Shown here one piece after another: positions 50,537 to 60,528 of a stretch of 64,000 nt of DNA (its first letter is position 1; each line of letters opens with the position of its first letter). The DNA is from Nitrosospira sp. Nsp2 (GTDB lineage Bacteria > Pseudomonadota > Gammaproteobacteria > Burkholderiales > Nitrosomonadaceae), in assembly GCF_003050965.1 (NCBI RefSeq), contig NZ_QAOU01000001.1:62001-126000 (forward strand). The letters are read 5' to 3'. The notes below the pieces were generated by a model. That model made no database searches. It saw only the letters and a list, made by a program, of their open reading frames with translations, and was not told the DNA's origin. Both the position numbers and the translations under genes were made by a program.

Positions 50537-51838
50537 CTACAATATCAGTATTACCCGATAGTCGTTAACATTGGTGCGGGTCGGGCCGGTAAGAACCAGA
50601 TGATCGAGCTCCTGAAAAAAAGCGTAAGCATCATGGGTTGCAAGCAGCACTGCTGCGTCGAGGCCCTTTTGCTTTGCGTCTCGCAATGAATGCGGCGTAA
50701 CGATCGCACCGGCATTGTTTTCTGTCCCATCAATGCCATCGGTATCGCCGGCAAGAGCATAGGTATTCTCCATACCGCCAAGTTCGACGGCGAGCGAAAG
50801 CAGAAATTCGGTATTGCGTCCACCCCTCCCGCCACGATTCTTATCATCGATCGTTACCGTCGTCTCGCCCCCGGAGATCAGTGCTGCCGGCGTTTTCCAC
50901 GGTTGCTGGTACTGGCGGACGTGTTTCGCTAAAGCCGCGAAAACCTTGGCGACATCGCGCGCTTCGCCAGTTACCGCGTGGCCCAGTATCGCAGCGTCGA
51001 TGCCCTGTGCAGCCAGATACTCCGCCGCCGCCAGGAGCGAATCGCGCGCCGTCGCAATCACCCGGTTTTCCACGCGTTCAAAAGCCGGACTACCTGGTTT
51101 CGGAGTTTCGTCGAGTTCGCCTCTTACGCCGGCCTGCAAAGTTGCCATCACGGCCGCAGGCACGTCAATATTGTAGCCCTCGATGACTTCGAGCGCATCC
51201 GAGTAGGTTGTCGGATCTGGTGCGCAGGGGCCGGATGCGATGTGGGTGGGATCATCCCCAGTGACGTCTGAGATGATCAATGCCAGAACGGGCGCTTGGC
51301 TTGCGGCTGCGAGTCTACCGCCCTGGATGGCGGAGAGATGTTTACGCACCGTATTTATCTCCTGAATTGCCGCGCCGCAGCGGAGCAATTCGGCCGTAAC
51401 CTTTTTAAGGTCATTCAGCGTTACGTTTTCAACCGGCAAGGTCAGCAAACTTGAGCCGCCGCCGCTAAGCAGGCATAAGAGCAGATCGTCGGCCCCAAGT
51501 TTCTCCACCTCAGCCAAAATTGTCCGGGTGCCTTGTTCCCCGTGCTCATCGGGCAGCGGATGACCCGCTTCGATGACCTTGATTCGGTCAAGGGGCAAGC
51601 TGTGGCCGTAGCGGGTTAGGACGAGCCCTTCCAGCGACGCAGTCTCCGGCCAGTGACGCTCCACCGCAAGGGCCATCGCTGCGGCTGCTTTGCCTGCACC
51701 AACCACGAGAGTGCGGCCCGCTGGCGGTCTCGCCAGGATGCTGGGCAAATGCAAGGGCACGATCCGCAGCGGATCGGCGGCGGCAACCGCGGCCTCGAAG
51801 CTGCGGAGCAGGAGTGCACAGGCGTCATGTTGAACCAT
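50537..51838 (-). CDS. gckA: Glycerate 2-kinase (DUF4147/MOFRL family)
   Basis: This kinase phosphorylates glycerate to 2-phosphoglycerate, returning glyoxylate or photorespiration-type carbon (from 2-phosphoglycolate made by Rubisco) to central metabolism. The 433-residue protein has the DUF4147 N-domain (LVVGAGKAAAAMALAVE, GHPLPDEHGEQGTRTILAEVE, LSGGGSSLLTLP) and a C-terminal MOFRL domain (SGGETTVTIDDKNRGGRGGRNTEFLLSLA, AGDTDGIDGTENNAGAIV). It ends with TGPTRTNVNDYRVILIL. The assignment to 2-kinase rather than other MOFRL activities is by family. Confidence 0.94.
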   Translation of the reverse strand: MVQHDACALLLRSFEAAVAAADPLRIVPLHLPSILARPPAGRTLVVGAGKAAAAMALAVERHWPETASLEGLVLTRYGHSLPLDRIKVIEAGHPLPDEHGEQGTRTILAEVEKLGADDLLLCLLSGGGSSLLTLPVENVTLNDLKKVTAELLRCGAAIQEINTVRKHLSAIQGGRLAAASQAPVLALIISDVTGDDPTHIASGPCAPDPTTYSDALEVIEGYNIDVPAAVMATLQAGVRGELDETPKPGSPAFERVENRVIATARDSLLAAAEYLAAQGIDAAILGHAVTGEARDVAKVFAALAKHVRQYQQPWKTPAALISGGETTVTIDDKNRGGRGGRNTEFLLSLAVELGGMENTYALAGDTDGIDGTENNAGAIVTPHSLRDAKQKGLDAAVLLATHDAYAFFQELDHLVLTGPTRTNVNDYRVILIL

Positions 51839-51863
51839 ATCCGTCCAGTGATAACCGCCGTGG

Positions 51864-54701
51864 TCACGTTTGTGGCTGCAGTTGCGAATTGAGCGTCGCC
51901 CGCAGATACTGACCAGTGAAACTATTTTCGTCTGCCGCTATTTCCTCAGGTGTGCCTTGGGCCACGATTTCGCCACCACCTTCACCGCCTTCGGGCCCAA
52001 GGTCGATGATCCAATCGGCGGTTTTAATCACATCCAGGTTGTGCTCAATTACTATCACCGTGTTTCCATGGTCGCGCAGCCGATGCAGAACTTTCAAGAG
52101 CAGATCGATATCCTGAAAATGAAGGCCGGTGGTGGGCTCATCCAGAATATAAAGAGTGCGACCGGTATCGCGTTTTGAGAGTTCCAGCGACAGCTTCACC
52201 CGTTGGGCTTCCCCACCGGAAAGCGTGGTCGCGGATTGCCCCAAGGTGATATAGCCAAGACCCACATCCAGCAGGGTCCGGAGCTTGCGCGCGACCACTG
52301 GCACAGCGCTGAAAAATTCATGCGCGTATTCAACCGTCATCTGGAGAATTTCGTTGATGTTTTTCCCCTTGTATTGAATTTCCAGGGTTTCGCGGTTATA
52401 GCGCTTGCCATGGCATACATCGCATGAAACATAGATATCGGGGAGAAAATGCATTTCCACCTTGATCACGCCGTCCCCCTGACAGGCCTCGCAGCGCCCG
52501 CCTTTAACATTGAAGGAGAACCGGCCGGGCCCATAGCCACGCTCGCGCGCCTGCGGCACGCCGGCAAACAACTCGCGAATCGGGGTGAATAAGCCGGTGT
52601 AGGTGGCCGGGTTCGAGCGCGGCGTACGCCCAATGGGGCTCTGGTCCATGTTGATGACCTTATCAAAAAAAGCCAGCCCGTCCAGGTTGCGGTACGGCGC
52701 CGGCTCGGCAGCGCTGCCGTAGAGATGGCGGGCGGTGGCCAGGTAGAGCGTTTCATTGATGAGGGTGGATTTCCCTGAGCCCGAGACGCCGGTTACGCAC
52801 ACGAACAGCCCCACCGGCAGGTTGAGATTAACGTTTTTCAGGTTGTTGCCGGAGGCACCCTCGATTTTAAGCCACCGATCGCTTTTTGGCTCGGTACGCG
52901 TTTGGGGCATAGGGATGGCCAGCTGGCCCGAAAGATACTTCCCTGTCAGTGAGCGATTATTCTTCTGAATGGCCTGAGGTGTTCCTTCGGCTATAACCGA
53001 TCCCCCATGCTCGCCTGCGCCCGGACCCATGTCCACCACGTGATCGGCGGTAAGGATCGCATCCTGATCGTGTTCCACCACGATAACGCTATTGCCCAAG
53101 TCCCGAAGGTTCTTCAGAGTCTGCAGCAAGCGGCCGTTATCCCGCTGATGGAGTCCGATAGATGGCTCATCCAGCACATACATTACGCCAGTCAGACCGG
53201 ACCCGATCTGACTGGCCAGGCGAATGCGCTGGGACTCTCCGCCGGAGAGCGTATCGGCGGAGCGATCAAGCGACAGGTAATCCAGTCCGACGTTATTGAG
53301 GAACAAGATACGGCTGCAAATTTCCTTGACGATCTTTTCGGCGATGGCATGCTTATGGCCCGTCAAGGTCACCTGGTCGAAAAAAGTTTTTGCCTCTTTT
53401 AGGGGCAATGCGTTAATTTCATAAATCGCTTGTCCTCCTACCCGCACATGGCGTGCTTCCCGGCGGAGCCGAGTACCCGCGCACTCGGGACAGAGTTGGG
53501 AATTGAGGTATTTCGCCAGTTCCTCCCGTACCGCGACGGAATCGGTTTCCTTATACCGGCGCTCGAGATTGGGAATGATGCCCTCGAATGTATGTTTGCG
53601 ATGAGTCCGGGTTTCGTTTTCGTTCAAATATGCAAATGAAATTTTTTCCCTGCCGGAGCCGTTCAGGACGATATCCTGGATATTCGCGGGAAGCTGTTCA
53701 AAGGAGATTTCCAGATCAAAATCGTAGTGACTCGCAAGGCTGGCCAGCAGCTGGTAATAAAACTGGTTTCGCCGGTCCCAGCCCTTGATGGCGCCGGAAG
53801 CCAGCGATAGGTGCGGGAAGGCGACGATCCGCTTGGGGTCGAAAAACGTGATCTTCCCCAGCCCGTCGCACTTGGGACAAGCGCCCATCGGGTTGTTGAA
53901 TGAGAACAGGCGCGGCTCAAGTTCCGGCAGAGAATAGCTGCATACGGGGCAACTGAACTTGGCGGAAAAAAGATGTTCCTGGCCCGAATCCATTTCAACG
54001 GCCAGGGCGCGTCCATCGGCATGGCGCAGTGCCGTTTCGAACGATTCCGCCAGCCGCTGCTTGGAATCTTGCGAGATTTTGAGACGGTCTACCACCACTT
54101 CCACGGTGTGCTTTTTATTTTTCTGAAGTTTCGGCAGGGAATCGATGTCGTACACCTCGCCGTCTATTCTTAGCCGCACGAACCCCTGAGCCCGCAATTC
54201 ATCGATTAAATCCATCTGCTCGCCTTTGCGGCCTACCACGAGCGGGGCGAGTATCATCAGCCGGGTATCGGCGGGCAGCTGCAGGACATGATCTACCATT
54301 TGTGACACGCTTTGCGCCGTAAGCGTAATGCCGTGGTCGGGACATTGCGGGTCTCCCACGCGGGCAAACAGCAGACGCATGTAATCGTGTATTTCGGTAA
54401 CTGTGCCGACCGTCGAGCGGGGGTTGTGCGAGGTCGCTTTTTGCTCGATTGCGATGGCGGGGGATAGCCCCTCGATCAGATCAACGTCGGGTTTTTCCAT
54501 CAGTTGCAGGAATTGCCGCGCGTAGGCTGAAAGCGATTCCACATAGCGCCGTTGTCCTTCGGCATAAAGCGTATCGAATGCGAGCGAGGATTTGCCTGAT
54601 CCCGATAGGCCAGTGATAACTACCAGCTTGTTTCGGGGCAAATCGAGATTGACGTTTTTAAGATTGTGCGTGCGTGCACCGCGAATTCTAATCAGTTCCA
54701 T
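51864..54701 (-). CDS. uvrA: Excinuclease ABC subunit UvrA
   Basis: UvrA recognises bulky DNA damage and loads UvrB in nucleotide excision repair. The 945-residue protein has two ABC ATPase modules (Walker [24 protein letters not shown] and [15 protein letters not shown]), the signatures [38 protein letters not shown] and [17 protein letters not shown]. Zinc modules include [24 protein letters not shown] and CEACQGDG...[10 protein letters not shown]. Length and ends are normal. It is divergent from the MFS gene and near ssb, a common arrangement. Confidence 0.98.
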   Translation of the reverse strand: MELIRIRGARTHNLKNVNLDLPRNKLVVITGLSGSGKSSLAFDTLYAEGQRRYVESLSAYARQFLQLMEKPDVDLIEGLSPAIAIEQKATSHNPRSTVGTVTEIHDYMRLLFARVGDPQCPDHGITLTAQSVSQMVDHVLQLPADTRLMILAPLVVGRKGEQMDLIDELRAQGFVRLRIDGEVYDIDSLPKLQKNKKHTVEVVVDRLKISQDSKQRLAESFETALRHADGRALAVEMDSGQEHLFSAKFSCPVCSYSLPELEPRLFSFNNPMGACPKCDGLGKITFFDPKRIVAFPHLSLASGAIKGWDRRNQFYYQLLASLASHYDFDLEISFEQLPANIQDIVLNGSGREKISFAYLNENETRTHRKHTFEGIIPNLERRYKETDSVAVREELAKYLNSQLCPECAGTRLRREARHVRVGGQAIYEINALPLKEAKTFFDQVTLTGHKHAIAEKIVKEICSRILFLNNVGLDYLSLDRSADTLSGGESQRIRLASQIGSGLTGVMYVLDEPSIGLHQRDNGRLLQTLKNLRDLGNSVIVVEHDQDAILTADHVVDMGPGAGEHGGSVIAEGTPQAIQKNNRSLTGKYLSGQLAIPMPQTRTEPKSDRWLKIEGASGNNLKNVNLNLPVGLFVCVTGVSGSGKSTLINETLYLATARHLYGSAAEPAPYRNLDGLAFFDKVINMDQSPIGRTPRSNPATYTGLFTPIRELFAGVPQARERGYGPGRFSFNVKGGRCEACQGDGVIKVEMHFLPDIYVSCDVCHGKRYNRETLEIQYKGKNINEILQMTVEYAHEFFSAVPVVARKLRTLLDVGLGYITLGQSATTLSGGEAQRVKLSLELSKRDTGRTLYILDEPTTGLHFQDIDLLLKVLHRLRDHGNTVIVIEHNLDVIKTADWIIDLGPEGGEGGGEIVAQGTPEEIAADENSFTGQYLRATLNSQLQPQT

Positions 54702-54888
54702 TGACCTTCCAATTGACGCCCAGGCCTCTCGACATTCCCACCCTTCTCATTTTCTGCGCCCATGTTGCCCAGCGTTTTTACATCATTTTTGCGGACGGCG
54801 CGACCATGAAGTACAACAGGGTCTTCTACCTGAGCGGTGAGCAAACCTGTTAATATACGCAAGTTTCCGCGTTTTCCCAATCTGATTC

Positions 54889-56274
54889 ATGTCCTCCTCA
54901 TTACCTCCCGAGAAATTGTCGCCGATAGAGTTGCGCGCCACCGCCGGTCTGGCCAGTATCTATGGGTTACGGATGTTGGGGATGTTCATCATCCTGCCCG
55001 TGTTCGCGTTCTATGCCGAGCATTTGCCTGGCGGGGATAACTATGCGCTGATTGGCATCGCGCTGGGGGCATACGGGCTGACCCAGGCAATACTGCAGGT
55101 TCCGTTTGGCTGGCTGTCCGATCGCTTCGGACGCAAACCCGTTATTTATGCCGGCTTGATCCTGTTCGCCATCGGCAGTTTTGTTGCTGCTAGCGCCACC
55201 GATATTTATTGGGTTATTTTCGGCCGCATCATCCAGGGCTCGGGCGCGATTTCGGCAGCGGTGATGGCGCTGGCCGCCGACCTTACCCGCGAAGAGCATC
55301 GCACCAAGGCAATGGCCGCGATAGGCATGACCATTGGCGTCACCTTCGCACTTTCACTGATTATTGCACCGGCGTTAAACCGGTTAATTGGGGTGCCGGG
55401 GATTTTTGTCATGACCGGAGTGCTCGCCCTGCTGGCCATGGTGGTGGTTTACAGAATCATTCCCGATCCGGTCGTCAGCCGCTTCCATTCCGATACTGAG
55501 GCAGTTCCTGGTCGCTTCAATAATGTATTGCACGATCCCGAGTTGCTGCGCCTGGATTTCGGCGTTTTCGCGCTGCATGCAGTGTTGATGGCGCTCTGGC
55601 TGGTCGTACCGCTGTCGTTGCGTAACGCCGGACTCGCGGCGGACCAGCACTGGCAAGTCTATTTTCCGGTCCTGGTTCTCTCCATGGCGATGATTATCCC
55701 GGCAATCATTTATGGTGAGAAGAAGGCCAAGCTCAAGCAGGTATTCGTCATTTCGGTAGGTGTACTGCTGGCGAGCCAAGTGTTGCTGGCGTATGCATTC
55801 AATTCATTATGGGGCACCGCAACCGCGTTGCTGGTGTTCTTCGCTGCCTTCAATTTGCTGGAAGCGACGTTGCCCTCGCTTATTTCCAAGATTGCGCCGG
55901 TGGGGGCGAAAGGCACCGCCATCGGCGTCTATAGCAGCGTGCAGTTTCTCGGCACTTTCGTAGGCGCAACCGCAGGCGGATATCTGTATCAGCATTTTGG
56001 CAGTTCTGCCTTGTTTGGGTTCTGCGGCAGTCTCCTTGCCTTATGGCTGATGTTTGCAGCCACGATGAAAGCGCCCGCCGCGGTGCGCACCAAAATGTAT
56101 CATGTGCAGGAAATGGATACGGGGGCCGCCAGCGGGTTGACCCGCCAGTTGGCGGCGCTGCCGGGCGTGCACGAGGCGCTCGTGCTTGCAAGCGAAGGCG
56201 TGGCATATCTCAAAGTGGACATGAGGGGCTTCGACGAACAAGGTGTTGTACAACTATTAGGGGGAAAAGCGTAA
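54889..56274 (+). CDS. MFS transporter, YajR-like
   Basis: This is a major facilitator superfamily antiporter with twelve predicted helices and 461 residues. Loop 2-3 carries the MFS motif [16 protein letters not shown], and helix 1 has [24 protein letters not shown], typical of the YajR group. The last 65 residues form a soluble ferredoxin-like YAM domain ([36 protein letters not shown]) that resembles a metal-binding fold. It shares one base with the ssb start (TAATG), so both are cotranscribed. The substrate is unknown. Confidence 0.93.
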   Translation: MSSSLPPEKLSPIELRATAGLASIYGLRMLGMFIILPVFAFYAEHLPGGDNYALIGIALGAYGLTQAILQVPFGWLSDRFGRKPVIYAGLILFAIGSFVAASATDIYWVIFGRIIQGSGAISAAVMALAADLTREEHRTKAMAAIGMTIGVTFALSLIIAPALNRLIGVPGIFVMTGVLALLAMVVVYRIIPDPVVSRFHSDTEAVPGRFNNVLHDPELLRLDFGVFALHAVLMALWLVVPLSLRNAGLAADQHWQVYFPVLVLSMAMIIPAIIYGEKKAKLKQVFVISVGVLLASQVLLAYAFNSLWGTATALLVFFAAFNLLEATLPSLISKIAPVGAKGTAIGVYSSVQFLGTFVGATAGGYLYQHFGSSALFGFCGSLLALWLMFAATMKAPAAVRTKMYHVQEMDTGAASGLTRQLAALPGVHEALVLASEGVAYLKVDMRGFDEQGVVQLLGGKA

Positions 56275-56732
56275 TGGCATCAGTCAATAAGGTCATCCTC
56301 ATCGGAAATCTCGGTAAAGACCCGGAGACCCGCTATATGCCGAATGGCGACGCAGTGACCAATATCACCCTGGCCACGACCGAAACCTGGAAGGATAAAA
56401 ACGGTGAGAAACAGGAAAAAACCGAGTGGCACCGCGTCACTTTTTACCGCAAGCTGGCGGAAATCGCGGGTGAATACCTCAAGAAGGGCCGTCCGGTCTA
56501 TGTAGAAGGAAGGCTGGAAACGCGCAAATGGACCGACAAGGCAGGCGTCGAACGCTACACCACCGATGTCATTGCCAGCGACATGAAGATGCTGGGCACC
56601 AAGCCCGGCAGCGGCAGCTATGAAGGCGGGGAGAGGGAAGAGAGCAGCTATGCGCCCAGCCCGTCCGGTAGCAAGGCTCCAGCACGGAGCAGTACCAACT
56701 TCGATGTTATGGACGACGATATTCCGTTTTAG
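56274..56732 (+). CDS. ssb: Single-stranded DNA-binding protein
   Basis: SSB tetramers coat single-stranded DNA in replication, recombination and repair. The 152-residue protein has the OB fold ([78 protein letters not shown]) and a flexible Gly/Ser-rich linker. It ends with the acidic tip MDDDIPF that binds partner proteins. GGGGGAAAAG precedes the ATG. It is translationally coupled to the MFS gene. Confidence 0.98.
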   Translation: MASVNKVILIGNLGKDPETRYMPNGDAVTNITLATTETWKDKNGEKQEKTEWHRVTFYRKLAEIAGEYLKKGRPVYVEGRLETRKWTDKAGVERYTTDVIASDMKMLGTKPGSGSYEGGEREESSYAPSPSGSKAPARSSTNFDVMDDDIPF

Positions 56733-57114
56733 CCAGTACAAAGTGCAAACAATTCGAGCGAAGGCATTGATTGTTTTCGCTCTTTTATTGTTGGCGGTTT
56801 TATTGTCGAGCTTACTATTCCATCTGCCGTTTACCGCAGACTAAACTATGCAGTACGCGTTGTGATGACTGGGAGCGGTGAGCGCCGATGTTGTTCAACC
56901 GACAATCTGGACTCCCGCTCTTCGAGTCGATGCGCGCAGAGCAAGCCGCACGTATCGGCTTTCTCAAGTGAAGCACCCTTCCGGCGTTCGACGTTCTTCG
57001 AGCGACGCAAGTCATTGCTTCCGATGCATTCTTGCAAAGCATTGCAAGAGAATATCGGAAAAAGAATGTGGATATCAAACCAATGGGACTCTCGTGCCAT
57101 CCTCTTTGCCGGTA
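56733..57114. other. Intergenic region between ssb and the SIR2-APAZ gene
   Basis: After the ssb terminator there is no supported gene. A palindrome TCTGC-CGTTTACC-GCAGA at 56823-56840 could be an operator or promoter element of the defence operon. The open frame continues upstream of 57115 to 56878, but its translation is Arg/Ser/Cys-rich and looks non-coding. The left border of the inserted defence block probably lies here. Confidence 0.4.
56756..56788 (+). terminator. Rho-independent terminator after ssb
   Basis: GAGCGAA (56756-56762) pairs with TTCGCTC (56776-56782), a 7-base stem with a 13-base loop, followed by TTTTATT. The position, 24 bases beyond the ssb stop, is normal. Confidence 0.75.
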
Positions 57115-58962
57115 ATGTCCGCTGCGGAGTTCGCCTGCGCGTTTGCTCTCCGTCCGCACTTGTTCGCATGGTTCCTGGGGGCGGGCGCTTCCGCTGCGTC
57201 GGGTATCCCGACTGGCTACGCAATGATTCGCGACTTCAAGACGCGCATCTTTTGCCGGGAAATGGGCTATTCGATAAAGGAAGTGGACGCAGCGGACCCG
57301 CTATGGGTTGCCCGCGTTGACAAATTCCTTCGAACGAGTTCGCTACTGCCACCTGATGGCGACCCCAACGAGTACGGAGCGGCCTTTGAAGCTGTCTACC
57401 CTAACGAGCGGCATCGTCGTCAGTACATAGACGATGCCATCAGCAAAGGGACTCCATCCTTTGCCCACCGAGCTCTGGCCGCGTTGATTTCGAGCAAGCA
57501 GTTAAGCTGCGTCTTCACTACGAACTTCGACGCATTGATGGAGACATCGGCGACGTTGACTGACCAGTTGCTTCTGCCAGAGAAGCGAGCAATGCCGACC
57601 GTGGCTGCACTTGACTCGGTTGAGAGAGCCCAACGTTGTGTTGCGGAGTCCGACTGGCCATTGATTGCAAAGCTTCATGGAGACTATAAGTCAACAAAGA
57701 TAAAAAATACCGGCATAGAACTGGAGCATCAGGACGAGCGCATGCGCGGTGTGCTCGTAGAGGCTTGCAAGCGCTTTGGTCTTGTGGTGGTGGGATACAG
57801 CGGCCGAGATGTCTCGGTTATGGAGGCGCTTGAATCCGTCCTGAAACACTCTCCCGTCTATCCGAGTGGACTGTATTGGGTCACGTCGTCTAAGTCGAAG
57901 CTCCTACCGGCAGTTCAGAGACTACTTAAGAATGCTTCTATAGCCGGGGTGGACGTCGCAGTGGTGGAGTCAAAGACGTTCGACGAGTTGGCAGGGGATG
58001 TAATCTCCCACGTCCGCCTTCCAGATGTGCTCCTGGAACACGTGATGCAGCAGCGGACACCAGCCAGGCTCCATCCGGTCAAGCTGCCTGAGGTAGAAGC
58101 AAGGGCCTTTCCCATCCTACGCTACTCTGCGTTATTGGTTGAGGGGATGCCGACATTCGCCCGTCGCATTTCTCTATCCAAAGCTGCAATCACCCCAGCG
58201 GTGTGGGAACTCCTGAAGGAGCAACGTTGCCGCGCCGTCGTTGCGGTACTTGGTCGCGAGCTAGCGGTGTTCGGCAAGGATGCAGAGGTGCTAGTTGCGC
58301 TCCAGTCGCTGGGCGCCCGCATTGATGGTACCATCGGCTTGGACCCCGCGAAGGACAGCTGGGCTTTAGGTCTTCTATATGACGCGCTTGCCAAGGCATT
58401 GTCTCGACGACGCCCCCTTCTGCCCCGATTCAAGCGCTTTGGACACGTATTAGTTGTTACCGCCCCACGAGAAGGTGAGGACGCGGACAAGACACAGAGG
58501 CGCGTGTCACAGCTTGCCCGGCTCAGGGCGGCTTATGACAGCAATCTGACTGGAGCAGTTCCCAACCTGGGATACCCGTACCAAGAGGGCGTCTACCTAA
58601 AGCTGGAGTGTATTGAAGACCGCTGGTGGTGCGGCTTCGAGCCCTCCACATTCGTCGACGTCCCCAGGGAAATTAGAGACGCAAGTGCGGCCCAAGACAG
58701 GGATGAGCTTGGGAGCTTTGTTTTTGGCAAGAGAGACCCCAGCGGTGACTGGAGGCGTGAGCGTTGGGCTAAGAAGTACAATCCAGATTGGTCCCAGATC
58801 GTCGACGCTTGGGCCATACTTCTCACCACCTGTGAGCACGGGCAGGTCTCAGCGTTTGGTCTACAGGGAGACGAAGGCATAGACGCTATCTTCCCGCTGT
58901 CGCCAGTGACCGGTTGGAGCCGTCCTTCGCATCACCATGCCTACTTCCAGAGGGCCAAGTGA
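57115..58962 (+). CDS. SIR2-APAZ effector of a short Argonaute (SPARSA) system
   Basis: This is the toxic NAD-consuming partner of the short Argonaute encoded next. The 615-residue protein has an N-terminal SIR2 domain (about 10-300): GAGASAASG at 22-30 binds NAD, then TTNFD at 135-139 with Asn137, KLHGD with His188, and GYSGRD at 227-232. Asn and His are the residues SIR2 effectors use for NAD+ hydrolysis, so it looks active. The C-terminal half (about 320-615) lacks other known motifs and, by position and pairing, is the APAZ domain that takes the place of the N/PAZ domains of long Argonautes. Start 57115 gives an N-terminus right before the SIR2 fold; the Shine-Dalgarno sequence is weak, and a GTG at 57094 is an alternative. 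The stop overlaps the Argonaute start by one base. Confidence 0.88.
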   Translation: MSAAEFACAFALRPHLFAWFLGAGASAASGIPTGYAMIRDFKTRIFCREMGYSIKEVDAADPLWVARVDKFLRTSSLLPPDGDPNEYGAAFEAVYPNERHRRQYIDDAISKGTPSFAHRALAALISSKQLSCVFTTNFDALMETSATLTDQLLLPEKRAMPTVAALDSVERAQRCVAESDWPLIAKLHGDYKSTKIKNTGIELEHQDERMRGVLVEACKRFGLVVVGYSGRDVSVMEALESVLKHSPVYPSGLYWVTSSKSKLLPAVQRLLKNASIAGVDVAVVESKTFDELAGDVISHVRLPDVLLEHVMQQRTPARLHPVKLPEVEARAFPILRYSALLVEGMPTFARRISLSKAAITPAVWELLKEQRCRAVVAVLGRELAVFGKDAEVLVALQSLGARIDGTIGLDPAKDSWALGLLYDALAKALSRRRPLLPRFKRFGHVLVVTAPREGEDADKTQRRVSQLARLRAAYDSNLTGAVPNLGYPYQEGVYLKLECIEDRWWCGFEPSTFVDVPREIRDASAAQDRDELGSFVFGKRDPSGDWRRERWAKKYNPDWSQIVDAWAILLTTCEHGQVSAFGLQGDEGIDAIFPLSPVTGWSRPSHHHAYFQRAK

Positions 58963-60413
58963 TGGCGGTTTACCCATCATTCTCCAAGCTTCCGCCATTC
59001 ATCCTTCTTGACGAACCGAAGTTGGCCTTCTCACCGTCGGATGGAACGCACGTCGATGTCCATCCGTTGCGAGGGCTCGTTCGATACAGCCCGTTCTCAA
59101 AAGGTTCCTTTGGGGGTTTTACCGCCAAGGTACGAATGGCAACAATAGGCCCGGAAAGTGCCTTCAAGAGGCGCGGCGAACTTATGGCCTCGCTGCGGAG
59201 AGAGTTTGAGCCTTCAGACCGCAGGGAATACGTCCTTAAATTCCCGGGCTTTGAGCGGCTCTTCGATGTGGAGCTAGTCTCTGCACCAGCTACGGCCCAC
59301 ATAAAGTGGCCCCACTCCCTGGGGCAACTCGGAGGGGAAGGATCGGTCGAGGCGCGGCTTTTTCAAGCTATGGAAAGCGCGTTGCGTAGGCTCGATGCCG
59401 TCCGGACCGAGTTTGACGTGGTGCTGGTTCACTTCCCGGATTCATGGAGCCCAGCGACTCGAGCAAAGGGGTTTGACGCACATGACGCTTTGAAAGCTCT
59501 TGGCGCTAAATACAACATTCCGACACAGGTTCTCAACGACCGAGCGTTCACATTTAACTACAAGGCGTCGCTTGCATGGCGGCTTGCGATTGCGTTGTAT
59601 GTGAAGGCTGGTGGAATACCCTGGAAGCTGGCTCGCGTATCTAGCGTTCCCGACGAAACCGCTTATATAGGCTTGGCGTACGCTCTCCGAGGAGACCAGC
59701 GAGAAGCACACTATGTCACTTGCTGTTCACAAGTCTTCGATATGGATGGAGGGGGGATGCAGTTTGTTGCCTTTGAGGCCCGAGACCCGATCGCCGATTT
59801 TGCCGAAGCAAGGCGAAACCCTTTCCTCAGCCGTGACGATATGCGGGCGGTGCTCGCCCGAAGCCTCGAGCTTTACCAAGGGCGAAACGGAGGTAATCTT
59901 CCTAAGCGTCTCGTCATTCATAAAACGACGGCTTTCAAACCGGAAGAAATCGACGGGACCTTTGATGCGCTTGCAGGCGTGCCCGAGGTGGAGTGCATCG
60001 AGATAGGTACCAATCCCAGTTGGCGAGGGGTTTGGCTGCTTGACTCTGGTAAGAAGTCTCCCCCAAGCAAGCCGTCGGGCTATCCTGTGCCGCGCGGGAC
60101 TGTTGTATTCCGTTCAGGTACGTCCGCGCTTCTCTGGGCGGCGGGTAACGCCCCCGAAGTTTCAAGTACCGGCGACTACTATCAAGGCAAGAAGAGCATC
60201 CCAAAACCGCTACAGCTCATTCGTCATGCAGGTCGCGGTCCCTTAGAGGTGGTAGCACATGAAGCGCTGGCACTGACAAAGATGGATTGGAACAACGATG
60301 CCCTGTACGATCCAGTACCAGTAAGCATTCGCTACTCGCAGAAGTTGGCACGGACGATTGCGAACGTCCCGGACTTGCCCGGCAAGACCTATCCATATCG
60401 ACTCTTTATGTAG
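58962..60413 (+). CDS. Short prokaryotic Argonaute (MID-PIWI)
   Basis: Short pAgo proteins bind a guide RNA and target DNA, and on target recognition trigger the associated NADase so the cell dies or stalls. The 483-residue protein starts at ATG 58962 (TGATG overlap with the SIR2-APAZ gene). A MID domain lies around 150-250 (VVLVHFPDSW, then a helix-rich segment including YKASLAWRLAIALYVKAGGIPW). The PIWI domain follows (YVTCCSQVFDMDGGGMQFVAFEARD at about 252; LVIHKTTAFKPEEIDGTFDAL at about 317). The C-terminus IRYSQKLARTIANVPDLPGKTYPYRLFM is typical of the family. The N and PAZ domains are absent and no DEDX tetrad is apparent, so slicing activity is not expected. Confidence 0.93.
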   Translation: MAVYPSFSKLPPFILLDEPKLAFSPSDGTHVDVHPLRGLVRYSPFSKGSFGGFTAKVRMATIGPESAFKRRGELMASLRREFEPSDRREYVLKFPGFERLFDVELVSAPATAHIKWPHSLGQLGGEGSVEARLFQAMESALRRLDAVRTEFDVVLVHFPDSWSPATRAKGFDAHDALKALGAKYNIPTQVLNDRAFTFNYKASLAWRLAIALYVKAGGIPWKLARVSSVPDETAYIGLAYALRGDQREAHYVTCCSQVFDMDGGGMQFVAFEARDPIADFAEARRNPFLSRDDMRAVLARSLELYQGRNGGNLPKRLVIHKTTAFKPEEIDGTFDALAGVPEVECIEIGTNPSWRGVWLLDSGKKSPPSKPSGYPVPRGTVVFRSGTSALLWAAGNAPEVSSTGDYYQGKKSIPKPLQLIRHAGRGPLEVVAHEALALTKMDWNNDALYDPVPVSIRYSQKLARTIANVPDLPGKTYPYRLFM

Positions 60414-60528
60414 CGTATTGCCGCCGAGCTGTGCATTCTCGAAATACTGAAACGCAAGTATTATTTGTCCACCGATCAACCCTTCGTACCTGCGGAATTC
60501 TGCGTGCGTACCTTCCGAACGGCCTGAC

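Noticed and set aside
54846-54862. LexA (SOS) box between uvrA and the MFS gene
   Set aside because: CTG-N10-CAA differs from the needed CTG-N10-CAG in a core base, and its position nearer the MFS gene does not fit uvrA.
56878-57114. 79-residue N-terminal extension of the SIR2 protein
   Set aside because: The extension is rich in Arg, Ser and Cys, unlike SIR2 effectors, whose fold begins right after the ATG at 57115.
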